This document shows positions 51,942-60,456 of a stretch of DNA of 64,000 nucleotides, piece by piece (position 1 is the first letter of the stretch; each line of letters opens with the position of its first letter). Source of the stretch: Variibacter gotjawalensis. Its GTDB lineage: Bacteria > Pseudomonadota > Alphaproteobacteria > Rhizobiales > Xanthobacteraceae. The DNA is taken from assembly GCF_002355335.1 (NCBI RefSeq), contig NZ_AP014946.1, forward strand, positions 1,317,501 to 1,381,500, read 5' to 3'. Made by a program: the position numbers and the translations under genes. The notes beneath the pieces are model-generated. The model did not search any database. It was given only the letters and a program-made list of their open reading frames with translations, and was not told the DNA's origin.

Positions 51942-52904
51942 TTAGCGCGGCTTGACGGCATTCGGCAAAGGCTTGCCGTCGGCATGCGCCACGATGTTGT
52001 CGACGACCAGCATGCCCATCGCGGTGCGCGCCTCTTCGGTCGCGGTGCCGAGATGCGGCAGCGCGAACACATTCGGCAATGAGCGATACGTGGCGTGCAG
52101 CTGCGGCTCGCCCGAGAACACGTCGAGGCCCGCCGCCGCGACATGACCGGATTTGAGCGCCGCGATCAGCGCATCGTCGTTGACGAGATCGCCGCGCGCC
52201 GTGTTGACGATAATGACGCCGGACTTGCACAGCGCGAGATGCTCTTCGTCGATCAGGCCGCGCGTCGCCGGCGTCGACGGGCAATGCAGGCTGACGACGT
52301 CGCAGATTTCGAGCATCGTCTCGAGCCGCGCGTGGAACTTCGCCTCGGCACCGGAGACTTCGCGCGGCCCGTGATAGTGAACCTCCATGCCGAAGGCGGC
52401 CGCACGCGTTGCGACTGCTTGTCCGATACGTCCGCAGCCGATGAGGCCGAGCTTCGCGCCGGAAAGGCCGAGGCCGAGCAATTGGGTAGGCCGCCAGCCG
52501 CGCCAGCGATCCTGTTCGACCATCGCGAGGCCTTCTCGGGCGCGGCGGGCCGCTCCAAGGATCAGCAGCATCGCGATTTCGGCGGTCGTGTCCGTGACCG
52601 CACCAGGGGTGTTCGAGACCCCGATCCCGCGTGCCGTCAGCGCTTTGACGTCGAGATGGTCGGTGCCGGCCGAGACCGTGGAGACAAGCTTGATCGTTTC
52701 CGGAAATCGCTTTGTCACCTCCGCGGTAACCGGCTCCATCAGCGTCACGACGAGGACATCTCGGCCCTTGGCCGCCGCGACGATGTCGTCGGCCGAATAG
52801 TCGCGCTCGTCGTCGCCGAATTCGATCTCGGTGAGTTCGCGGAGCTTTTGCTCGACGGCGCGGGGCAGGCGGCGGGTGGAGAAAACCTTGAGGCGCGTGG
52901 GCAC
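51942..52904 (-). CDS. D-isomer-specific 2-hydroxyacid dehydrogenase (glyoxylate/hydroxypyruvate reductase-like)
   Basis: 320 aa. NAD(P) Rossmann motif GLIGCGRIGQAVATRA; catalytic Arg in VNTARGDLVND, Glu in GLDVFSGEPQ, His in FALPHLGTATEEAR. LVSTVSAGTDHLDVKALTARGIGV is the conserved N-terminal site. Likely reduces glyoxylate or hydroxypyruvate; with isocitrate lyase 5 kb away this is plausible but not proved. First gene of a two-gene unit with the CoA-transferase. Confidence 0.93.
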   Translation of the reverse strand: MPTRLKVFSTRRLPRAVEQKLRELTEIEFGDDERDYSADDIVAAAKGRDVLVVTLMEPVTAEVTKRFPETIKLVSTVSAGTDHLDVKALTARGIGVSNTPGAVTDTTAEIAMLLILGAARRAREGLAMVEQDRWRGWRPTQLLGLGLSGAKLGLIGCGRIGQAVATRAAAFGMEVHYHGPREVSGAEAKFHARLETMLEICDVVSLHCPSTPATRGLIDEEHLALCKSGVIIVNTARGDLVNDDALIAALKSGHVAAAGLDVFSGEPQLHATYRSLPNVFALPHLGTATEEARTAMGMLVVDNIVAHADGKPLPNAVKPR

Positions 52905-53391
52905 GGAAACTTTCGGGTGTCAGGAGAAGCCGGCGAGTCGGACTAGATCAACTTCGCCTGCGGCACTCAACCGTGCCGAAGGTCGCGCGCCACCGCGGTG
53001 GTCATTCCGGCCGAGCGCTTGCGGCGCGCAGCGCTCAAGCAGTGAGGGCCGGAATCCATACCGCCTGTGCTTTTCATGCACACCGGGGTTGTGGATCCCG
53101 GACAGCCGCTGAAATCAGCGGCTTCCGGGATGACTGAGGCAAATGGCGATACAAAGCTCTCGGTTGATTGATCGCGGCGCTGTTGAAAGTGAGTACAACT
53201 TCAAGTAGCTAGCCCACAGCCGCAGAGGGGATTTCGGCGGTCAGAGGGGAATTCGAACGCCGTTCAGGGCGTGTCCGCTGAGCATCTTGGAAAAGGCGCG
53301 ATAGCGCACTAATCCGCTTAGGCCACGGCCAGCGTTAACGAATTTCTCACCAAACGAACGACGGTGGCGCGGAAGGCGCTAAAGATCGCTC
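52905..53391. other. 487-bp non-coding region between the dehydrogenase and RND genes
   Basis: Contains repeat B4 (53001-53134) and about 250 bp of unassigned sequence with short direct repeats (CAGAGGGGA at 53226 and 53251 region) and a GAAC/GTTC hairpin near 53253-53263. No gene or recognisable RNA was found; promoter of the RND operon should lie near 53330-53380. Confidence 0.55.
53001..53134. repeat. Dispersed palindromic repeat, family B copy 4
   Basis: GTCATTCCGGCC at one end and TTCCGGGATGAC at the other; inner GGCCGGAATCCATA / TTGTGGATCCCGG inversion as in the other B copies. Confidence 0.75.
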
Positions 53392-56300
53392 ATGGTCAAG
53401 CTCGTCCATATCGCGCTGACGCGGCCCTACACGTTTATCGTGCTGGCGCTCGCGATCCTGATCGCGGGGCCGCTCGCCGCCTCGCGCATGCCGGTCGACA
53501 TCTTCCCGGCGATCCGTATTCCCGTCATCTCCGTCGTCTGGCAGTTCACCGGTCTGCCGCCGGACCAGATGGCCGGCCGCATGACGACGCCGTTCCAGCG
53601 CGCGCTGACGACGACCGTCAACGACATCGAGCACATCGAGTCGAACGCCTACACGGGCGTTTCCGTCACCAAGATCTTCTTCCAGCCCGGCGTCGATATC
53701 CGCACGGCAAACGCGCAGGTCACCGCGATCGCGCAGACGCTGCTGCGCCAGATGCCGCCGGGGGCGACGCCGCCGCTCATCCTAAATTACGACGCCTCGA
53801 CCGTGCCGATCATGTTCCTGGCGCTATCCGGTAACGGATTGTCCGAACAGGCACTTTTCGATCTGGCGACCAGCCAAGTGCGCACGCCATTGGTCACTGT
53901 GCCCGGTGCCGCCATTGCGTGGCCGTTCGGCGGCAAGAGCCGCCAAATCCAACTCGACCTCAACCCGGCCGCCATGCAGGCACTCGGTCTGTCGGGTCAG
54001 GACGTCGCCAACGCGCTCGCGGCGCAGAACCTCATCACGCCGGTCGGCACGCAGAAGATCGGCGATTTCGAATACGCGATCCAGCTCAACAACTCGCCGA
54101 CGCAGTTCGCCGATCTCGGCAATCTGCCGATCAAAACCGTCAACGGCGCGACCGTTTATATCCGCGACGTCGCCTCGGTGCGTGACGGCTTCGCGCCGCA
54201 GACGAACATCGTCCACGTCGACGGCGATCGTTCGGTGTTGCTGCAGGTACTCAAGAACGGATCGGCCTCGACGCTCGCGATTCTCGACGGCATCAAGCAG
54301 AAGCTGGTCGAGATGAAAGCCGGCCTGCCGGATGCGCTGACCATCGTTCCGCTCGGAGACCAGTCGGTCTTCGTGAAGAGCGCCGTCTCCGGCGTCATGC
54401 ATGAGGGCATCATCGCGGCCGCGCTGACCAGCCTGATGATCCTGCTGTTCCTCGGCTCGTGGCGCTCGACGATCATCATCGCGACCTCGATCCCGCTCTC
54501 GGTTCTCGGCGCCATAGCGTTTCTCTGGCTCTCCGGCGAGACGCTCAACATCATGACGCTCGGCGGTCTCGCGCTCGCGGTCGGCATCCTGGTCGACGAC
54601 GCGACGGTGACGATCGAAAACATCAACTGGCATCTGGAGCAGGGCAAAGGCGTCGAAGAATCGATCCTCGACGGCGCCAATCAGATCGTGACGCCGTGCT
54701 TCGTCTCGCTGCTCTGCATCTGCATCGTGTTCGTGCCGATGTTCTTCCTCGACGGCATCGCGCGCTTCCTCTTCGTGCCGATGGCGCTGGCCGTCATGTA
54801 CGCGATGGTGTGGTCCTTCTTCCTGTCGCGCACGCTGGTGCCGACGCTCGCGCTCTATCTCCTCAAGGCGCATCACGGCGATCATGCCGCTCCGTCGCGC
54901 AACCCGCTGGTCCGCTTCCAGCGCGGTTTCGAGCGCGGCTTCGAGAAATTCCGTGCCAGCTATCTCGGCTTGCTCGGCCTGGCGCTGAAGCGCCGCGCCG
55001 TTTTCGTCATACTGTTTCTCGCCTTCACGGGCGGCACGTTTGCGCTGGTGCCGTATCTCGGCCGTAACTTCTTCCCGGCGGTCGATTCCGGACAGATCCT
55101 GTTGCACGCTCGCGTCCAAGTCGGCACGCGCGTCGAAGAGGCCGCGAACCAATTCGCGCAGATGCAGAAGTTCATCCGCACGATCATCCCGCCGAACGAA
55201 ATTCAGACGATGGTCGACAACGTCGGCATGCCGATCTCCGGCATCAACCTGTCGTACAACAACACGGGCGTCATCGGCCCGGCCGACGGCGACATCCAGA
55301 TCAAGCTGAACGATGGCCACAAGCCGACCGGCGATTATGTGCGCCAGTTGCGCGAAGAATTGCCGCGCCAGTTCCCCGGCGTGCAGTTCTCGTTCTTGCC
55401 GGCCGATATCACCAGCCAGATCTTGAACTTCGGCGCGCCTGCGCCGATCGATATCCAAGTGCGTGGCGGCAATCTCGAAGGCAACTTCGCTTACGCCAAC
55501 AAGCTTTTGAGCAAGCTGCGCCGCATCCCCGGCGTCGCCGATGCGCGTATCCAGCAGTCGAGCAACGGCCCGGCCTTCAACGTCGATGTCGACCGCACGC
55601 GCGCACAGACCGTCGGCCTCACCGAGCGCGACGTGACGAACAGCCTCGTCGTCAATCTGGCGGGGTCGAGCCAAGTCGCGCCGACCTTCTGGCTCGATCC
55701 GCGCACGGGCTTTTCCTACAACATCGTCATGCAGACGCCGCAGTATAAACTCGACACGCTGAGCGCGCTGCAGACCGTACCGATCACCGCTACGAGCGGC
55801 ACCGGCCTGCCGATGCTCGGTGCCATCGCGGACTTGAAACGCACGACGACGCAAGCCGTCGTTTCGCAATACAACATCCAGCCGATGGTGCAGATTTTCG
55901 CGGCAACGCAGGACCGCGACCTCGGTGCCGTCGCGACCGACGTGCAGAAGGCGATTGCCGAACTGCAGGGCGATCTGCCGCGCGGATCGTCCGTCGTGCT
56001 GCTCGGCCAGGTGCGCACCATGAACAGCGCCTTCGCGGGCCTGCTGTTCGGTCTCCTTGGCGCGATCGTGCTGATTTATCTGTTGATCGTCGTGAACTTC
56101 CAGTCGTGGTCCGACCCGTTCGTCATCATCACGGCGCTTCCGGCCGCGCTGGCCGGAATCATCTGGATCCTCTTCGTCACCGCGACGCCGATGTCGGTGC
56201 CGGCGCTCACCGGCGCGATCATGTGCATGGGTGTCGCCACCGCGAACAGCGTGCTCGTCATCACCTTTGCGCGCGAACGTCTCGAAGAGCTCGGCGATCC

Positions 56301-56565
56301 TGTACGCGCTGCTTACGAAGCTGGTCTCGTCCGTTTCCGCCCGGTTCTCATGACGGCGCTTGCGATGATCATCGGCATGGCGCCGATGGCCTTCGGCATC
56401 GGCGAGGGCGGCGAACAGAACGCGCCGCTCGGCCGCGCCGTCGTCGGCGGCCTGATCTTTGCTACCTTCGCAACGCTAATGTTCGTTCCTGTCGTCTTCA
56501 CCTTGGTGCATGGCAAGCGGCCCGCAAGCCCGGCTTACGCACCGGAGCCCGCGCATGCAGTCTGA
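53392..56565 (+). CDS. RND-family efflux permease (AcrB/MdtB-like)
   Basis: 1057 aa, 12 helices with two large periplasmic loops. N-terminal HIALTRPYTFIVLALAILIAG, ASRMPVDIFPAIRIPV, the proton-relay DD in AVGILVDDATVTIENI (Asp about 401-402), and C-terminal MCMGVATANSVLVITFARERLEE with GGEQNAPLGRAVVGG. This is the HAE/AcrB-type rather than the metal type. It precedes its adaptor in the operon, the reverse of the usual acrA-acrB order, with 11-bp overlap. No outer-membrane factor is adjacent. Drug or lipid substrate unknown. Confidence 0.96.
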   Translation: MVKLVHIALTRPYTFIVLALAILIAGPLAASRMPVDIFPAIRIPVISVVWQFTGLPPDQMAGRMTTPFQRALTTTVNDIEHIESNAYTGVSVTKIFFQPGVDIRTANAQVTAIAQTLLRQMPPGATPPLILNYDASTVPIMFLALSGNGLSEQALFDLATSQVRTPLVTVPGAAIAWPFGGKSRQIQLDLNPAAMQALGLSGQDVANALAAQNLITPVGTQKIGDFEYAIQLNNSPTQFADLGNLPIKTVNGATVYIRDVASVRDGFAPQTNIVHVDGDRSVLLQVLKNGSASTLAILDGIKQKLVEMKAGLPDALTIVPLGDQSVFVKSAVSGVMHEGIIAAALTSLMILLFLGSWRSTIIIATSIPLSVLGAIAFLWLSGETLNIMTLGGLALAVGILVDDATVTIENINWHLEQGKGVEESILDGANQIVTPCFVSLLCICIVFVPMFFLDGIARFLFVPMALAVMYAMVWSFFLSRTLVPTLALYLLKAHHGDHAAPSRNPLVRFQRGFERGFEKFRASYLGLLGLALKRRAVFVILFLAFTGGTFALVPYLGRNFFPAVDSGQILLHARVQVGTRVEEAANQFAQMQKFIRTIIPPNEIQTMVDNVGMPISGINLSYNNTGVIGPADGDIQIKLNDGHKPTGDYVRQLREELPRQFPGVQFSFLPADITSQILNFGAPAPIDIQVRGGNLEGNFAYANKLLSKLRRIPGVADARIQQSSNGPAFNVDVDRTRAQTVGLTERDVTNSLVVNLAGSSQVAPTFWLDPRTGFSYNIVMQTPQYKLDTLSALQTVPITATSGTGLPMLGAIADLKRTTTQAVVSQYNIQPMVQIFAATQDRDLGAVATDVQKAIAELQGDLPRGSSVVLLGQVRTMNSAFAGLLFGLLGAIVLIYLLIVVNFQSWSDPFVIITALPAALAGIIWILFVTATPMSVPALTGAIMCMGVATANSVLVITFARERLEELGDPVRAAYEAGLVRFRPVLMTALAMIIGMAPMAFGIGEGGEQNAPLGRAVVGGLIFATFATLMFVPVVFTLVHGKRPASPAYAPEPAHAV

Positions 56566-57751
56566 ACTCGAAGTTGAAAAACCGCCGTCGCGTTGGAAAT
56601 TGACCGTCTTCGGCGTCGTCTTCGCCGTCGGCATCGTCGCGCTCGTCATCACGGGCATTCAGTCACGGGCGACCGGCGCTAAGAAGCTGCAGGAATGGAC
56701 CGACGCGCAGGCGATCCCCTCGGTCGCCGTTCAGGCGCCCGGCACGCGCAAGCTCACGCCGTATCTCGACCTTCCTGGCCGCCTCGAAGCCTTCACGCGC
56801 GCCCCGATCCTCGCTCGCGTCAACGGCTACGTGAAATCTTGGACCGCGGATATCGGCGCCAACGTGAAGGCCGGGCAGCTCCTCGCCGAGATCGAAGCGC
56901 CTGACCTCGATCAGCAGCTCTTGCAGGCTCGCGCTGACCTGCTCAACGCTCAGTCGGCCGCACGCCTTTCCGAAGCAACGCTCACACGCCGCCGCGCGCT
57001 GGCCGATCAGAAGATCGTTTCGGCGCAAGACCTTGACGAGCGCATGGCCGATCTCGCCAGCAAGCAGGCGAACGTCAAGGCGCAGACCGCGAATGTCGAC
57101 CGACTCGAAGCGCTCGCCTCGTTCAAGCGCGTCGTCGCGCCGTTCGACGGCATCGTGACCTCGCGCGAGACCGACATCGGCGCGCTTATCAATTCGGGTA
57201 CCGGCGTTCCAATGTTCGTCGTCTCCGACGTCAAGCGGCTGCGCGCGTTCGTCAGCGTTCCGCAGGCTTTCGTCCCGCTGATCCGTCGCGGCGCCAAGAC
57301 GCTGATAACCGTCCCGGAATACGCCGAGCGTACCTTCGACGCGACGGTCGAGACCTCGACGCAAGCTGTCGATTCCGCGACCGGCACGACCCGCATGCAG
57401 CTCATCGTCGACAACGGCGAAGGCCTGCTAATGCCGGGCAGCTTTGCGAATATCCGTATCGACCTCTCGCTCGAGCGCCAGCCGCTTCACGTCCCGGCGA
57501 GCGCGCTCATCATGGGCCGCGCCGGCGTCCGCGTTGCGATCGTCGACGGCGACAACAAGATCCGTTTCAAACCGATCGTCATCGCGCGCGACCTCGGTCA
57601 GGACATCGAAGTAGCGACGGGCATCAATATCGACGATCGCGTCGTCACGACGCCGCCGGACGGCCTCAACGAAGGTGACGAAGTGCGCATCGCGGGAGCC
57701 GATAAAAAGGTGCCGGCGGCGCAACTTCCGACAACCACAAGCACGCGCTAA
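56555..57751 (+). CDS. RND efflux periplasmic adaptor (HlyD/AcrA-like)
   Basis: 398 aa. One N-terminal membrane helix (KLTVFGVVFAVGIVALVITGI), not a lipobox, then the biotinyl-lipoyl domain LPGRLEAFTRAPILARVNGYV, the coiled-coil hairpin about residues 120-185 (LLQARADLLNAQSAARLSEATL), and barrel FDGIVTSRETDIGALI with GTGVPMFVVSDVKRLR. It links the RND pump to an outer-membrane channel encoded elsewhere. ATG 56555 overlaps the pump gene. Confidence 0.94.
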   Translation: MQSELEVEKPPSRWKLTVFGVVFAVGIVALVITGIQSRATGAKKLQEWTDAQAIPSVAVQAPGTRKLTPYLDLPGRLEAFTRAPILARVNGYVKSWTADIGANVKAGQLLAEIEAPDLDQQLLQARADLLNAQSAARLSEATLTRRRALADQKIVSAQDLDERMADLASKQANVKAQTANVDRLEALASFKRVVAPFDGIVTSRETDIGALINSGTGVPMFVVSDVKRLRAFVSVPQAFVPLIRRGAKTLITVPEYAERTFDATVETSTQAVDSATGTTRMQLIVDNGEGLLMPGSFANIRIDLSLERQPLHVPASALIMGRAGVRVAIVDGDNKIRFKPIVIARDLGQDIEVATGINIDDRVVTTPPDGLNEGDEVRIAGADKKVPAAQLPTTTSTR

Positions 57752-57780
57752 GCCATTGATCGCACTTCAACGTGTGCGTT

Positions 57781-57796
57781 TTAACGCTGCGTTAAC
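57781..57796 (+). promoter_or_regulatory. CtrA-type box upstream of the GGDEF-EAL gene
   Basis: TTAACGCTGCGTTAAC is TTAA-N7-TTAAC, an exact CtrA consensus, 94 bp before ATG 57890. It is in an intergenic region otherwise free of signals. Confidence 0.6.
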
Positions 57797-57889
57797 CATA
57801 CGCGTAAACTAACCTAAGATTGTGCTGCACAACTAACCACCGCTTTGCCTCTCGGTGCGAGTGTCACGTTCCCAAAAGTGGCGGTGGGA

Positions 57890-60391
57890 ATGCAGGCAAG
57901 CGGCATCAAGAGAATGATCGGGATATTCGGCGCGGTGGCGTCGTGTGCTGCCGTTCTGGCGCCTCCCGTGGTGTCGCTGGTGGCCGATCACGCCCGGGTC
58001 GCGGGCAGCCTTGAGATCGCGCTGCGCCATCACTCCGTCAATCCCGAAGCATCCCTGCGCACGGCCGACAATGTCGGCACCGTCAAGCTGCGTCTGATTG
58101 GTGCGGATGGCGAGATGCTGCTCCAGCGCGGCAGCGAACCGGCTTGGCCGCGCGTCACCCGCGAGGCGACCGTAAAGCTGGCCGATGGCGAGGAAGCGCG
58201 CCTCGAAGTCGAGGGGTCGTTGCGCTCTGCGTTTCAGATCATCCCGCTCCTGACACTGATCGGCATTCTGCTGGGGATGCTTGTCTATTATGTCGGCTGC
58301 GTGCTGCCGACTCGCGTCATCGACCGCGTGCTCAGCGCGTTGCGCGTGCAGAACCGGCGCTTCGACCTCGCGGTCAACAACATGTCGCAAGGCCTTTGCT
58401 TCTTCGACGGCGATGCGCGGCTGATCGTCTGCAACGATCGCTATCTCGAAATGTACGGCCTGCCGGCCGGCTCCGTCCCGCCCGGCACGACCTTGCGCGA
58501 AATCGTCGATCGGCGCTTCGAGGTCGGCAGCCACCCGAAGATGACGCCGGAAGAATACGTCGTGTGGCGCTCCTCGCTCGCCGTCATCGATCGCCCGGTC
58601 GACACCGTCTCGCATCTGATCAACGGCGCAACGATCCTCATCCGCCATCGCCCGATGCCGGACGGCGGCTGGGTCGCGACGCACGAAGACATCACGGACG
58701 CCGAAGACGGCAAGCAACGCCTCGCGCAGCAGATGCAGCGCTTCGATGCGGCGCTCAACAACATGCCGCACGGCCTGAGCATGTTCGACGCCGACCGACG
58801 CCTCATCGTCTGCAATCGCAAATACAAGGAGATGTATCGGCTGCCGGCGCATCTCGCGGTCCCCGGCACGCTGTACGAAGACATCATCCGCTATCGCCAG
58901 GACACCAACCAGGAAGTTTCCGACCGCGCACTGTATGAACGCGAAGCGCGCGAGCGTGCCGACCGCAACAAGGCGATGCACTACCGTAAGCCGCTGATGG
59001 ACGGCCGCATTATCCAGATCGATTTCGAGCCGATGTTCGGCGGCGGCTGGGTGACGACGCACCAGGACATCACGCAGGCGACCGAGGCCGAAGCCAAGAT
59101 CAGCCATATGGCGCAGCACGATGCACTCACCGCACTGCCGAACCGCACGGCATTCCGGGAGAAGTTGGAAGCCGCGCTCAAAGCGCCGGATCGCGACACG
59201 AGCGTCGCGGTGCTTTACCTCGATCTCGATCGCTTCAAGGTGGTCAACGATACGCTCGGCCATGCGCTCGGCGACGAGCTCCTCGAAGCCGTCGCGGGCC
59301 GCTTGAAACTGTGCATCGACGATACGGACACGATCGCGCGCCTCGGCGGCGACGAATTCGCCATCATCCAAACCGCTGCCAAGCAACCGGACGCCGCGAC
59401 CGAACTCGCCAGCCGCATCGTTAGCGCCATCGCTTATCCGTTCGACCTCGAGCGCCACCAGGGCGTGACGATCGGCACCAGCGTCGGCATTGCGTTGCCG
59501 CGCGTCGAGGACGATCCCGTCAGCATTCTGGAACACGCCGATCTTGCGCTCTACTTCGCGAAGGCTAACGGCCGCGGCGGTTATCGAATATTCGACCCCT
59601 CGATGGCGCGCGATATGCTCAGCCGTCGCGCAATGGAGCGCGAGCTGCGCCACGCTTTCGAAAACAATCAGCTCGAACTTCACTATCAACCGATCATCAA
59701 TCTCGAATCCGGCCGTATCGTCAGCTTCGAAGCGCTGCTGCGCTGGAATCATCCTGAACGCGGCATTTTGCCGGCCGGCGAGTTCGTCAATCTCGCCGAA
59801 GAGACCGGCCTCATCGTTCCGCTCGGCAAGTGGGTTATCGAACAGGCCTGCGCAGCCGCCGCGAAATGGCCGCTCGATGTGAAGATCTCGGTCAATCTCT
59901 CGGCGCTGCAATTCCACGGCCGCACGCTCGCGCTGCATACGCTGTCAGCACTGGAGCGATCCGGCTTATCGCCGCAGCGTCTCGATCTCGAAATCACCGA
60001 GAGCGTATTGCTGCACGAATCCGAGACCGTGATGACGACGCTGCGCGGTCTGAAGGATCTCGGCATCACGATCACGCTGGACGATTTCGGCACCGGCTAT
60101 TCGTCGATGCGCTATCTGCAGCAATTCCCGTTCGACCGCCTGAAGATCGACCGCGGCTTCGTCGCCGGCGTGCTCGATAACAAGGAATGCGCCGCGATCG
60201 TCGATGCCATCATCGGCCTCGGCAATGGTCTCGGCCGCACCACGACGGCCGAAGGTGTGGAGACCGCCGAGCAAATGCGCGAGCTGCGCAATGCCGGCTG
60301 CATCGAAGCGCAGGGCTATTATTTCAGCCCCGCTGTGCCGGAGCGCGAGATCGGCGCTCTGTGGGCGAAGATTCATCGCGCCGCCGCCTAA
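57890..60391 (+). CDS. PAS-GGDEF-EAL bifunctional c-di-GMP enzyme, membrane-anchored
   Basis: 833 aa. N-terminal helix (IFGAVASCAAVLAPPVVSLV), a short periplasmic domain, second helix (FQIIPLLTLIGILLGMLVYYVG about residues 110-135), then two PAS-like domains (about 150-265 and 280-400, both with NNM and DITDAE / DITQATE ends). GGDEF domain with intact RLGGDEFAII (about 486) and EAL domain with FEALLRWNHP (about 614), VNLSALQFHG, TLDDFGTGYSSM and EGVETAEQM, so both cyclase and phosphodiesterase sites look complete. ATG 57890 is preferred; TTG 57845 would extend the start. CtrA box upstream. Confidence 0.92.
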   Translation: MQASGIKRMIGIFGAVASCAAVLAPPVVSLVADHARVAGSLEIALRHHSVNPEASLRTADNVGTVKLRLIGADGEMLLQRGSEPAWPRVTREATVKLADGEEARLEVEGSLRSAFQIIPLLTLIGILLGMLVYYVGCVLPTRVIDRVLSALRVQNRRFDLAVNNMSQGLCFFDGDARLIVCNDRYLEMYGLPAGSVPPGTTLREIVDRRFEVGSHPKMTPEEYVVWRSSLAVIDRPVDTVSHLINGATILIRHRPMPDGGWVATHEDITDAEDGKQRLAQQMQRFDAALNNMPHGLSMFDADRRLIVCNRKYKEMYRLPAHLAVPGTLYEDIIRYRQDTNQEVSDRALYEREARERADRNKAMHYRKPLMDGRIIQIDFEPMFGGGWVTTHQDITQATEAEAKISHMAQHDALTALPNRTAFREKLEAALKAPDRDTSVAVLYLDLDRFKVVNDTLGHALGDELLEAVAGRLKLCIDDTDTIARLGGDEFAIIQTAAKQPDAATELASRIVSAIAYPFDLERHQGVTIGTSVGIALPRVEDDPVSILEHADLALYFAKANGRGGYRIFDPSMARDMLSRRAMERELRHAFENNQLELHYQPIINLESGRIVSFEALLRWNHPERGILPAGEFVNLAEETGLIVPLGKWVIEQACAAAAKWPLDVKISVNLSALQFHGRTLALHTLSALERSGLSPQRLDLEITESVLLHESETVMTTLRGLKDLGITITLDDFGTGYSSMRYLQQFPFDRLKIDRGFVAGVLDNKECAAIVDAIIGLGNGLGRTTTAEGVETAEQMRELRNAGCIEAQGYYFSPAVPEREIGALWAKIHRAAA

Positions 60392-60456
60392 ACTACCGAC
60401 GAAACCCAAACGCCCCACCGCGCGTTACCGCCTCGGACTCGTGTGGGAGCGTGCTT

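Noticed and set aside
53236-53337. tRNA-like sequence on the minus strand (GGCGTTCGAATTCC and a D-arm-like GTGGCCTAAGCGG)
   Set aside because: The would-be T stem does not pair (CGGCG against TCCCC), no anticodon stem with a seven-base loop is found, and the acceptor arms mismatch; kept only as an unexplained region.
53824-59938. Very long antisense open frames (681 and 701 codons) opposite the RND and GGDEF-EAL genes
   Set aside because: Shadow frames caused by strong third-position GC bias; amino acid make-up is unnatural and the sense genes show complete motifs.
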